A stretch of 6,023 nt of DNA, from contig CAMVHY010000093.1 of assembly GCA_947167415.1 (NCBI GenBank), positions 1-6,023 of the forward strand. Reading direction: 5' to 3'. The notes below the pieces were generated by a model, which was not told where the DNA came from, ran no database searches, and saw nothing but the letters and a program-made list of their open reading frames with translations. Shown one piece after another: positions 1 to 5,865 of this stretch (within the stretch, counting starts at the first letter, position 1; each line of letters begins with the position of its first letter). Position numbers and translations under genes: made by a program. The stretch is from an uncultured Clostridia bacterium. Its GTDB lineage: Bacteria > Bacillota > Clostridia > Lachnospirales > CAMVHY01.

Positions 1-1011
1 AACATTTCTAATATTTGCATCTAATTTGCCCAAAGGCTTGTCTCTTAAATTATTCCATCCTGTTCGCATTTTTACATAATCGTTATAAACCAAACCATCT
101 TGTGGTTTTTGAGCGTATTTTAACAAATCATTATTTCTCAGCCGTGCAATTTTTCCGTTGTCTAATCCCCAATATTCTATTTTATCTTTAATAAATAATT
201 TATATAAAGCCGAACAAAGTTGCACTTGCTTTCGTGTATTAAGTATTTTTTCATTAATTACGTTATCCTCCCAATCAATATCCTTTTGGAAGTCATGTTC
301 TTTTCCATTAAAATCAAGAAATTTTGCATAAATAGACTTTAATAACAGCAAAAATCTTTCTTTACCAATATTTTTACAAAACATTTGTATCTCTTTTGGT
401 ATTGATTTATAAAGCTCGTCAAATGATTTAAAAAGTTCCTGCGTACGTGTTTCGTCATAAATATTTGCAAATGCAATATGGGATTCTTTTAGTTTCTCTA
501 TAAAATTTTGCCAACTAACATTATCTTTAAAAGCGTTATCTAATCCATTTTTCAATCCGCTTATATGGTTAAATTCTTGGGCGTTAAGTTTAGATTCAAT
601 ATGTTTTTTATAAATGCGTAGCCATAGATAATATACAACATCATTTGCAAATAATCGCATATTTTCACACACAGACCAATAAAATTCTTTAAAAATATTT
701 TTGTAATTAAGGTTCGCCGGAATTGACACGGATAAATCCACATTATTAAACCCATCAAAATTGATCCGATTGCCGTTATTTAATAAAAAATTTTGTTGTT
801 TCCTTAAATTTCTTTGCTGATCTTCATTTCGCTGTCGTTTGTTCAAATTCCAATAGTAAAATGCATTTTGACAATATTTGTTTGCCTGTTTTTCACACCA
901 ATTAAAATAATGCAAATCATCAAAGCCTGGTTTAGATTGATTTGAAATATATATTTCGTGATCTTTTTCATCAATAATTTGATTTTGATTAAAAATGGTT
1001 TTATTTTCCAT
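1..1011 (-). CDS. Unrecognised large protein, N-terminal 337 codons (3' end off the window)
   Basis: An uninterrupted reading frame runs from an ATG at 1011 down to the left edge: 337 codons without a stop, in a base composition where random frames close quickly. The closest upstream in-frame stop is at 1048-1050, so the start is bounded, and a duplicated GGAG ribosome site sits just upstream. The product is rich in Lys, Asn, aromatic residues and charged helices. Residues about 36-77 carry several Trp, Tyr and Cys (W38, C39, C47, W54) followed by a Gln/Arg/Asn-rich stretch. There is no signal peptide, no convincing membrane segment, and no motif I can tie to a nuclease, helicase, methylase, ATPase or protease. 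The frame looks slightly less AT-rich and more mixed in codon choice than the neighbouring pepD. With its own promoter and a large upstream non-coding region this suggests an accessory, possibly acquired, gene. Its function is unknown, and the C-terminal domain that might identify it lies outside the window. Confidence 0.82.
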   Translation of the reverse strand, partial: MENKTIFNQNQIIDEKDHEIYISNQSKPGFDDLHYFNWCEKQANKYCQNAFYYWNLNKRQRNEDQQRNLRKQQNFLLNNGNRINFDGFNNVDLSVSIPANLNYKNIFKEFYWSVCENMRLFANDVVYYLWLRIYKKHIESKLNAQEFNHISGLKNGLDNAFKDNVSWQNFIEKLKESHIAFANIYDETRTQELFKSFDELYKSIPKEIQMFCKNIGKERFLLLLKSIYAKFLDFNGKEHDFQKDIDWEDNVINEKILNTRKQVQLCSALYKLFIKDKIEYWGLDNGKIARLRNNDLLKYAQKPQDGLVYNDYVKMRTGWNNLRDKPLGKLDANIRNV

Positions 1012-1027
1012 TTCTCCACTTCTCCAC
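1012..1027 (-). promoter_or_regulatory. Tandemly duplicated ribosome binding site of the left gene
   Basis: The eight bases GTGGAGAA occur twice head to tail immediately before the ATG at 1011 (copies at 1020-1027 and 1012-1019). The GGAG of the distal copy lies 10 nt from the ATG, a usable spacing. The GGAG of the proximal copy lies only 2 nt away, too close to work normally. A purine-rich GAGAGAGA stretch lies directly upstream. The site supports the ATG at 1011 as the start. Confidence 0.7.
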
Positions 1028-1086
1028 ACTCTCTCTTTCAAAAAAAATTAAAATAAAAATATTGCTACTATAAATTTAAATTAAAC

Positions 1087-1186
1087 ACCAAACGATATCT
1101 TTATTATAAACAATCGAAATGTGTTTGTAAAACGATTTTTTTTATTTTTTGTAAAGCAATTTATAAAAATCGTACTTCAAATCGTA
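1087..1186. repeat. Cluster of ATCG-core short repeats around the promoter (candidate operators)
   Basis: Within 100 bp there are two copies of AAACGAT (1090-1096 and 1130-1136), an ATCGA (1113-1117), and two copies of AAATCGTA on the opposite orientation (1167-1174 and 1179-1186, 12 bp apart). One pair forms a perfect 9-bp inverted repeat, ACGATTTTT at 1132-1140 and AAAAATCGT at 1165-1173. The copies sit at the predicted transcription start, inside the spacer, on the -35 box and just upstream of it, where a DNA-binding regulator would act. CG-containing repeats stand out in this AT-rich stretch. No regulator gene is visible in the window. A chance origin for part of the pattern cannot be excluded. 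Confidence 0.45.
1103..1131 (-). promoter_or_regulatory. Sigma-A type promoter of the left gene
   Basis: Read on the minus strand, a -35 box TTTACA (1126-1131, five of six consensus bases) is separated by exactly 17 bp from a perfect -10 box TATAAT (1103-1108). Transcription would begin near 1096, giving an untranslated leader of about 85 nt before the ATG at 1011. This is the best promoter in the window. ATCG-core repeats overlap the -35 box, the spacer and the predicted start point, so it may be repressor controlled. Confidence 0.75.
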
Positions 1187-1594
1187 TAAATTTTACTTTT
1201 CGAAGGATGAAATTATTTGTTTTAAACGCAATAATTAAAAAAATCAATTGAAGCTGATAAGTTGTCCCCATTATTAAACAAAAAGGATAAATATTCACAA
1301 ACAAAAAAATGTTTCCACGATAATTATGTACTTATTTGTAGCAAAAATATTTTTCTGATAGAGACTTTTCTAATGAAAAAATTTTTAATAGAACGATAAC
1401 ACGTTCTCACTTTTACCATAATATTTTTATTCAATGCTTTAAAATTTATATTGGTCTAAGATATTTTTTTTTATGTTGATTAAAATTTTATCGTTTGGTT
1501 TTATTTTTCCATTCATATCATCCAAAAAAAATATTTTTAAGTGATAGTCGATTTAAATTTTATATTTGAGTAAAAAAAATATAGCGGAGGAAAT

Positions 1595-1987
1595 ATGAAA
1601 AATAATTTTTTGTATGCTAAAGAACTTTTGTTGTATTTATTTGTTGGGGCAATTTCAACCATGACTGAATGGATTTTTTTTTATCTATTGAATGGCGTTT
1701 TAAATATAAATTATTTGCTTGCGACTTCGTTTGCATTTGTTTTTTCGACTTTTGTAAATTGGTTTTTGGGGCATATGTTTATTTTTAAAAATAAAAATTT
1801 ATATTTGATAAAAGAGATTTTTAAAATTTATGGTGTGAGTTTGATTGGATTATTTTTTAATTTAATAATTATGTTTCTGGCGATAGAAAAATTTAATGTG
1901 AAAAGTATGTTCGCGAAAATTTTGGCAACAGGTATAATTTTTGCTTGGAATTTTTTGATAAGAAAGTATGTTATTTATAAAATTTAA
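1595..1987 (+). CDS. GtrA-family small membrane protein
   Basis: A 130-aa protein made almost entirely of four hydrophobic segments, at about residues 9-31, 41-63, 76-97 and 105-126, with short basic loops. This matches the GtrA-like family in length and layout. Family-like features include the N-terminal ELLLYLFVGAIST segment, the second-helix pattern STFVNWFLGHMFIF and the C-terminal WNFLIRKYVIY. GtrA proteins are thought to help move lipid-linked sugars across the membrane for decoration of cell-surface polysaccharides or teichoic acids, usually beside a glycosyltransferase. No glycosyltransferase is in this window, so the substrate is unknown. The ATG at 1595 is preceded by GGAGG at 1586-1590 with a rather short 4-nt gap. 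The gene starts a run of plus-strand envelope-related genes, but 122 bp separate it from the next one, so co-transcription is uncertain. Confidence 0.88.
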   Translation: MKNNFLYAKELLLYLFVGAISTMTEWIFFYLLNGVLNINYLLATSFAFVFSTFVNWFLGHMFIFKNKNLYLIKEIFKIYGVSLIGLFFNLIIMFLAIEKFNVKSMFAKILATGIIFAWNFLIRKYVIYKI

Positions 1988-2012
1988 TTGACCGGGAAAT
2001 AATATTTATAAA

Positions 2013-2049
2013 TCCATAGAATAATTTTTTTGATAAGATTCTTTATGGA
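2013..2049 (+). other. Imperfect hairpin downstream of the GtrA gene
   Basis: TCCATA-GAAT (2013-2022) can pair with ATTC-TT-TATGGA (2038-2049), ten base pairs with a two-base bulge and a T-rich loop. It is not followed by a T run, so it does not look like a standard terminator. It could be a weak terminator, a processing site or part of the leader of the gene at 2110. A possible extended -10 element, TGGTAAAGT, lies just beyond it at 2053-2061, but without a good -35 box. Confidence 0.3.
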
Positions 2050-2109
2050 ATGTGGTAAAGTAAAACCGCATTGCATTAATTTTTTTGCAACCAAAAAGGA
2101 GGATTTTTT

Positions 2110-2478
2110 ATGTTTATAAGAGAAGAACAAGAATTTATTTTAAAAATGTTGGACGAGGGTAAAATTAATGCCGCAGAAGCGGAAAAATTATTAATTGCTT
2201 TAAACGACAATTGCTGTTGTGATTATAAAAATGGCAAAAAAAACTTTGAACATCGGTTGAATAAAATGTGTAAGTGTGTTCATGAATTAAAGAGCAATGT
2301 TTGCGATTATATGAGTAATAAAATTAAACCCAAAGCAAAAAAGAAGGCACAATGTTTATTAGAAAAAACATCTGTTATAACTAAAGATTGGGCAAACAAA
2401 TTAAAAAAATCATTAGATTCGGATTGTGATAATAATAATAATTGCGATAATAACTGTGGCTGTAATAATGATTTTTAA
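2110..2478 (+). CDS. Cys/Asn-rich protein with YvlB/LiaX-type (SHOCT-like) N-terminal domain
   Basis: A 122-aa, apparently cytoplasmic protein. Residues about 4-32 (EEQEFILKMLDEGKINAAEAEKLL spans this helix pair, broken by G17) match the short helical module found at the N-terminus of YvlB, LiaX and DUF2089-type proteins, where E-E-[KR]-x-x-I-L-x-M-L-x-E-G-K-I is typical. The rest is a Lys-rich helical middle (about 40-102) and a tail from about 103 dominated by Asp, Asn and Cys. There are eleven cysteines, at 35-37, 54, 56, 65, 82, 106, 112, 116 and 118, so metal binding or disulfides are possible. The family is linked to cell-envelope stress responses in Bacillota, but this divergent C-terminus makes function uncertain. 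An excellent AAGGAGGA ribosome site ends 7 nt before the ATG. lepB follows after 23 bp and is probably co-transcribed, which fits an envelope role. Confidence 0.75.
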   Translation: MFIREEQEFILKMLDEGKINAAEAEKLLIALNDNCCCDYKNGKKNFEHRLNKMCKCVHELKSNVCDYMSNKIKPKAKKKAQCLLEKTSVITKDWANKLKKSLDSDCDNNNNCDNNCGCNNDF

Positions 2479-2490
2479 CAAGTATTTATC

Positions 2491-2498
2491 AGGTGGAG
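2491..2498 (+). promoter_or_regulatory. Ribosome binding site that fixes the lepB start at 2502
   Basis: AGGTGGAG at 2491-2498 precedes the ATG at 2502. An in-frame GTG at 2493 would give three extra residues, but it lies inside this Shine-Dalgarno and has no site of its own, so 2502 is the better start. Confidence 0.7.
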
Positions 2499-2501
2499 TT
2501 T

Positions 2502-3059
2502 ATGAGTTCGGGAAAAATTATTAATAGCGACAAGTTTCATGATTTTGTCGAGTGGGTTATATATATTGTTTTAGCTGTTGTATTGGCTTTTTTAATTAAT
2601 AGATTTATAGTTTTCAATGCGAATATACCAACTGCTTCAATGGAGAAAACTATTATGACAGGAGATAAATTATTTGTCAGTAGGTTAAGTTTTGTTTTTA
2701 AAAAACCAAAAAGATTTGATATCGCTGTTTTTAAATATCCTGATGCACCGGATGGCGAAAATGTTTTATATGTAAAAAGAATAATTGGTTTACCCGGAGA
2801 AAAAGTTGAAATAAAAAATGGCAAAGTATATATAAATGACAGCAGTGTTGCCTTAAAAGATGATTTTGTTAATAATGGTGATCCGGGATCAGGAAATTAT
2901 GGTCCGTATTTTGTTCCGACAGATAGTTATTTTATGCTCGGTGATAATAGAAATAATTCTTTGGATTCAAGGTTTTGGCATAATCCGTTTGTTAAAAAAA
3001 AAGATTTGATTGGAAAACCAATTTTTAGATATTCGCCAAAGTTAGGATTTGTAGAATAA
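2502..3059 (+). CDS. lepB: Signal peptidase I
   Basis: A 185-aa type I signal peptidase, the membrane serine protease that removes signal peptides from secreted proteins on the outer face of the cytoplasmic membrane. One N-terminal membrane helix spans about residues 18-38, followed by the catalytic domain. The nucleophile is Ser46 in the box PTASMEKTI and the general base is Lys92 in YVKRIIGLPGE. The conserved late box FMLGDNRNNSLDSRFW is at 144-159, and Ile170-Gly171-Lys172 follows. Length and the single membrane anchor match the short Gram-positive SipS-type enzymes rather than the longer two-helix proteobacterial ones. All catalytic residues are present, so it should be active. It lies 23 bp after the Cys-rich gene, probably in one transcript. 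Its 3' side runs through 131 bp of non-coding AT-rich DNA to the terminator at 3191-3219. Confidence 0.95.
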   Translation: MSSGKIINSDKFHDFVEWVIYIVLAVVLAFLINRFIVFNANIPTASMEKTIMTGDKLFVSRLSFVFKKPKRFDIAVFKYPDAPDGENVLYVKRIIGLPGEKVEIKNGKVYINDSSVALKDDFVNNGDPGSGNYGPYFVPTDSYFMLGDNRNNSLDSRFWHNPFVKKKDLIGKPIFRYSPKLGFVE

Positions 3060-3190
3060 ATAGCCGGCAAAATAAATTTTAAATAAAAATCATAAACGCA
3101 AATCATGATCAATAAAAATAATTTTTGGGCTATAAAAAAATAAAGAAAAAGACTAAAATCTGTATTAAAAATAATAATTTATGCTTGTAA

Positions 3191-3219
3191 AAAAAAGACT
3201 TGCTGATCAAGTCTTTTTT
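3191..3219. terminator. Bidirectional intrinsic terminator between lepB and pepD
   Basis: A perfect 12-bp inverted repeat: AAAAAAGACTTG at 3191-3202, a 5-base loop, then CAAGTCTTTTTT at 3208-3219. It is flanked by A on one side and T on the other, so it has a U run in either direction. It serves convergent lepB (about 130 bp after its stop) and pepD. The pepD TAA (3219-3221) overlaps its edge, so pepD has almost no 3' untranslated region before the hairpin. Confidence 0.88.
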
Positions 3220-4652
3220 TAATAATTTTTCATGTTCGCCAACAGTTTTTTAAAAAATTTCCAAAACCGCTCTACCGACACAATTTCTATTTTTTCATTT
3301 ACCGAATGATAATCAAAAATATTTGATCCCATCGAAATTATTTCTATGCCTTTTATTTTTTTAAAAAAACTACACTCAAGCCCTCCGTGTGTTGCTACAA
3401 TTTTTGCTTTGTCACCATAATTTTTTTTACAAAACTCAATTAATTTTGACTCTGGTTTATAATCCCAAGCTGGCAATTTATTTAAAATTTTTATTTTGCC
3501 ACCAAAAATATTTATTAAAAACTCTAGCTTATCAAAAATAAAATCTAATTTGCTTTCACATGAACTTCTGGCAAAACTCGTTATAACTATTTTTCCATCA
3601 AAAATTTTAATCAAACCAATATTACTTGACGTCTCCGGAATGCCATTTAAATTTAAATTTCTGTTTATCAAACCATTTGGCATCAAAAAAATAGTTTGCA
3701 CTAACTTATCAAAATTATTTTTATCCAAAACTACATCATATTTTTTTTCACACTCATAAATCTCAACTAAAAAATTTTTTTCATACAAACCAAACTCATT
3801 TTTAAAACACTCAACCAACTGAGCAACCATTTTTTTTGCCAGATCAAAATCTTTTTCATCAAAATTTATTACTGCCTCACAACAATTCGCAATCACATTT
3901 CCAGCAGTTCCACCAAAAATATCAGCTAATCCAAATTTAATTTTTTTGCTCAAATCATTTAAAATTCTTGCCATTAAAATTATTGCATTCGCGCGCTCTT
4001 TATCAATTTCAACTGCCGAATGTCCACCCAACAAATTACTTATTTTTAAAACATAACTTTTTTGCTTGCTATTAATAAAATTTATATCATAAATAATTTC
4101 ACTACTCAGACCGCCACCGCTTCCGACTACAAAATATCCCTCTTCATCGCCATCTAAATTAAACATAATTTTATTTTTTAGTTTACTAATATCAAAATTT
4201 TTTGCTCCAAACATGCTTCTTTCTTCGTCAACAGTAAAAATTGCTTCTATATTTGGATGCAAAATATTTTTTGACTCCAAAACTGCCAAAATTATTGCAA
4301 CTCCAATTCCATTATCTGCTCCTAACGAAGTATCTTTCGCACGCAAAAAATTTCCATCAACAATTAATTCCAATTTATCATTTTCAAAATCATGTTTCGA
4401 ATTTTCTTTTTTTACACAAACCATATCTATATGCGCCTGCAAAATAATTCCATTAACATTTTCATATCCAGGACTCGCAACTTTTTTTATTAACACATTA
4501 TTAAATTTATCTCTTTCACAATATAAATTATTTTTTTTTGCGAACTCAACCAAATAATCACTTAATTTTTTTTCATTACCAGAACCATGTGGCACCTCAC
4601 AAATTTTATAAAAATACTTAAACACATTTTTTGCCTCTAAATCATCAAACAT
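3219..4652 (-). CDS. pepD: Aminoacyl-histidine dipeptidase (Xaa-His dipeptidase, M20 family)
   Basis: A 477-aa cytoplasmic metallopeptidase that splits dipeptides such as carnosine-type Xaa-His substrates, releasing amino acids for growth. The M20 dinuclear zinc site is visible: HIDMV with His74 and Asp76, GADNGIG with the bridging Asp113, TVDEE with the base Glu143 and ligand Glu144, NLDGDEEG with an Asp ligand (Asp167 likely), and a C-terminal His449 in DYHS. THGGLEC is also typical of PepD. Length is close to the family's usual 480-490 residues. The frame extends upstream to a TTG at 4691, but AGGGGAG at 4661-4667 lies between that codon and the ATG at 4652, with an ideal 8-nt gap. I therefore start at 4652. 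The gene follows rplL on the same strand but is cut off from it by a terminator, so it is probably its own transcription unit. It ends on a terminator shared with lepB. Confidence 0.95.
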   Translation of the reverse strand: MFDDLEAKNVFKYFYKICEVPHGSGNEKKLSDYLVEFAKKNNLYCERDKFNNVLIKKVASPGYENVNGIILQAHIDMVCVKKENSKHDFENDKLELIVDGNFLRAKDTSLGADNGIGVAIILAVLESKNILHPNIEAIFTVDEERSMFGAKNFDISKLKNKIMFNLDGDEEGYFVVGSGGGLSSEIIYDINFINSKQKSYVLKISNLLGGHSAVEIDKERANAIILMARILNDLSKKIKFGLADIFGGTAGNVIANCCEAVINFDEKDFDLAKKMVAQLVECFKNEFGLYEKNFLVEIYECEKKYDVVLDKNNFDKLVQTIFLMPNGLINRNLNLNGIPETSSNIGLIKIFDGKIVITSFARSSCESKLDFIFDKLEFLINIFGGKIKILNKLPAWDYKPESKLIEFCKKNYGDKAKIVATHGGLECSFFKKIKGIEIISMGSNIFDYHSVNEKIEIVSVERFWKFFKKLLANMKNY

Positions 4653-4660
4653 TTTTTGAT

Positions 4661-4667
4661 CTCCCCT
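4661..4667 (-). promoter_or_regulatory. Ribosome binding site that fixes the pepD start at 4652
   Basis: Minus-strand AGGGGAG lies 8 nt before the ATG at 4652. It falls inside the 13-codon extension implied by the TTG at 4691, which argues against the longer form. Confidence 0.8.
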
Positions 4668-4680
4668 ATTTTTTATTTTT

Positions 4681-4707
4681 ATTTTATCCAAACACTTTTC
4701 GATTCAA
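4681..4707 (-). promoter_or_regulatory. Weak candidate promoter for pepD
   Basis: On the minus strand TTGAAT (4702-4707) and TAAAAT (4681-4686) resemble -35 and -10 boxes, but the 15-bp gap is shorter than ideal. It is proposed mainly because a terminator lies just upstream and pepD therefore needs a promoter within 4653-4731. Confidence 0.35.
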
Positions 4708-4731
4708 AAATTTTTTTCCAAAGCAAATAAA

Positions 4732-4769
4732 AAAAAACTCCCTGATTTATAAAAACCAGAGAGCTTTTT
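4732..4769 (-). terminator. Intrinsic terminator after rplL
   Basis: Read on the minus strand, AAAAAGCTCTCTG (4757-4769) pairs with CAGGGAGTTTTTT (4732-4744): 13 pairs including two G-U, a 12-base loop, and a continuing U run. It starts 12 bp after the rplL stop. It closes the ribosomal stalk operon and separates it from pepD. Confidence 0.85.
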
Positions 4770-4781
4770 ATTTCAAAAAAA

Positions 4782-5144
4782 TTATTTTAAACTTACTTTT
4801 GCTCCAACTTCTTCAAGTTTCTTTTTAATATTTTCAGCTTCTTCTTTTGCAACAGCTTCTTTCAAAATTTTTGGCGCGCCTTCAACCAAATCCTTTGCTT
4901 CTTTCAAACCCAATCCCGTAACTTCTCGCACAGCTTTTATAACTTTTATTTTTTCACTGCCAACCTCAGTTAATTCAACATTAAATTCAGTTTTTTCTTC
5001 TGCAGCTTCACCTGCTCCACCTGCTGCCATAACAACTCCTGCAGCCGCCGAAACTCCAAATTCTTCTTCACATTTTTTTACCAGCTCATTTAATTCCAAA
5101 ACCGATAAATTTTTTATAGCTTCAATAATTTCTTCAACAGTCAT
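4782..5144 (-). CDS. rplL: 50S ribosomal protein L7/L12
   Basis: A 120-aa stalk protein, present in several copies per ribosome, that recruits and stimulates translation GTPases such as EF-Tu and EF-G. The three family parts are clear: the dimerising N-terminal helices (about 1-32), the Ala/Gly-rich hinge (about 33-51), and the globular C-terminal domain (about 52-120) with [20 protein letters not shown] and the GAPK loop that contacts the factors. Length is the family standard. The ATG at 5144 follows a GGGGGA site with a 9-nt gap. It lies 30 bp after rplJ, so the two are co-transcribed, as is usual. A terminator follows 12 bp after the stop instead of a continuing rpoBC operon. Confidence 0.98.
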   Translation of the reverse strand: MTVEEIIEAIKNLSVLELNELVKKCEEEFGVSAAAGVVMAAGGAGEAAEEKTEFNVELTEVGSEKIKVIKAVREVTGLGLKEAKDLVEGAPKILKEAVAKEEAENIKKKLEEVGAKVSLK

Positions 5145-5174
5145 ACTAAAAATCCCCCATAAAATTTTATTTTT

Positions 5175-5666
5175 TTACGCAACTTTTTTATCCGCAATAG
5201 CTTTAATAACTCTCGCAAACGATGCCATCGGCGATTTAATCGACCCAAGTAATTTCGACAATAATTCTTCTCTCGACGGAATATTCGCAATCGCTTTTAC
5301 TTCTTCGCCATTATAAAAATTTCCGCTTATAAAACCCGCTTTAAATTCCAGATTTTCATTTTCTTTCATAAATTTATTAATAATTCTTGCCGCACTTGTC
5401 GCATCGTCATAACTTATTGCAACAGTCGTTGGTCCACTTAAATACTCGCTTAAATTCTTAAACTCCGAATCATCAAACGCGAATTTTAGCATCGTATTTT
5501 TATAAACCTTAAAAATTATTTTTGCCTCGCGCAATTCTTTTCTTAATTGCGTCTCTTCATCTGCTTTTAAACCACGGGCATTTATCAAAACTATCGACAC
5601 AGCCCCTTCAAAATTTTTTTTAATTTCGTCCACAATCTTTTTTTTCTCTTCGATTTTTTTGCTCAT
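5175..5666 (-). CDS. rplJ: 50S ribosomal protein L10
   Basis: A 163-aa protein that anchors L7/L12 dimers to the 23S rRNA to build the ribosomal stalk. The N-terminal rRNA-binding domain (about 1-100) shows the expected KKKIVDEIKKNF start, NARGLKADEETQLRKELREA, VYKNTMLKFA and the LSGPTTVAIS core. The C-terminal helix from about 140 to 163 carries the L7/L12 docking region. The ATG at 5666 has the best ribosome site in the window, AAGGAGGTGA at 5671-5680, 7 nt from the AGGAGG core. L10 with bound L7/L12 is the known feedback regulator of this operon and the matching leader lies directly upstream. No odd residues are seen. Confidence 0.98.
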   Translation of the reverse strand: MSKKIEEKKKIVDEIKKNFEGAVSIVLINARGLKADEETQLRKELREAKIIFKVYKNTMLKFAFDDSEFKNLSEYLSGPTTVAISYDDATSAARIINKFMKENENLEFKAGFISGNFYNGEEVKAIANIPSREELLSKLLGSIKSPMASFARVIKAIADKKVA

Positions 5667-5724
5667 TTTCTCACCTCCTTTAAATTTTTTTTTAAAAATA
5701 TAAACTCACCCGTGCATAATCAAT

Positions 5725-5774
5725 AAAAAAAATACTTTTCGTCCAAATCATAAACTCAGACAAAAAGTATTTTT
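5725..5774 (-). terminator. Attenuator terminator in the rplJ leader
   Basis: Minus-strand AAAAATACTTTTTGTCT (5758-5774) pairs with GGACGAAAAGTATTTTT (5728-5744), about 16-17 pairs with G-U at two positions and a 13-base loop, followed by more U residues. It lies just after the L10 binding site and well before rplJ, as expected for an attenuator. Its 5' arm is also complementary to parts of the L10 site (5793-5799 and 5808-5812), which gives a possible antiterminator. Confidence 0.85.
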
Positions 5775-5779
5775 AAAAG

Positions 5780-5816
5780 CCTCGGCAAGATTTACTTTTA
5801 TACTTGCTGTCTACGG
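5780..5816 (-). promoter_or_regulatory. L10 leader: binding site for the L10-L7/L12 complex
   Basis: On the minus strand CCGTAGACAGCAAG (5803-5816) and CTTGCCGAGG (5780-5789) enclose a 13-base loop. This is the conserved ribosomal L10 leader signature: a GCAAG/CTTGC stem, an asymmetric internal loop GTAGACA opposite CGA, and a closing CC/GG. In Bacillus this element binds L10(L12)4 and controls rplJL by attenuation. Here it lies between rplA and rplJ, about 110 nt before the rplJ start. Confidence 0.88.
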
Positions 5817-5865
5817 TTTATATATTTTTTTTAAATTCATACAAATCATCAAACCAAATTTAATC

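Larger units (their letters stand above)
1012..1594. other. 583-bp AT-rich non-coding region between divergent genes
   Basis: No reading frame with a ribosome site is supported on either strand. Its left part carries the duplicated ribosome site, the minus-strand promoter and the ATCG repeats. Other structure seen: an 11-bp inverted pair, ACCAAACGATA at 1087-1097 and TATCGTTTGGT at 1489-1499, about 390 bp apart, and a short dyad with arms GAACG and CGTTC at 1391-1406. A promoter for the plus-strand gene at 1595 must lie in the right part, but I see only weak candidates, for example TTGATT followed after 17 bp by TTTTAT inside 1478-1506. No tRNA, rRNA, CRISPR array or intact mobile element is seen. 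Confidence 0.6.

Noticed and set aside
561..758. A 65-codon minus-strand open frame
   Set aside because: It lies wholly inside the 337-codon open frame of the left gene in another frame and has no ribosome site.
1262..1330. DnaA-box-like words (such as ATATTCACA) in the AT-rich region, considered as a replication origin
   Set aside because: No exact TTATNCACA boxes form a cluster, and no dnaA, dnaN or other origin-linked gene is present.
1391..1406. Dyad GAACG-6-CGTTC considered as a LexA/DinR box
   Set aside because: The Gram-positive box needs GAAC and GTTC four bases apart. Here the gap is eight, and no SOS gene is adjacent.
1079..1507. Complete insertion element bounded by the 11-bp inverted pair
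   Set aside because: No transposase frame lies inside and no target-site duplication flanks the arms, so it is reported only as a repeat pair.
1595..3059. Reassigned TGA codon (Mollicutes-like code)
   Set aside because: Tryptophans are encoded by TGG in gtrA and lepB, and no in-frame TGA is needed to keep any gene open.
2537..3112. Two minus-strand open frames across lepB (2537-2824 and 2927-3112)
   Set aside because: They are antisense to lepB, whose catalytic motifs are all intact. Neither has a recognisable product.
3059..3133. Inverted pair ATAGCC (3059-3064) and GGCTAT (3128-3133) as the lepB terminator
   Set aside because: The arms are only 6 bp and 63 nt apart, and no U run follows. 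The hairpin at 3191-3219 is far better.
3496..4828. Four plus-strand open frames across pepD and its upstream region
   Set aside because: They are antisense shadows of pepD, low in complexity, without ribosome sites or family features.
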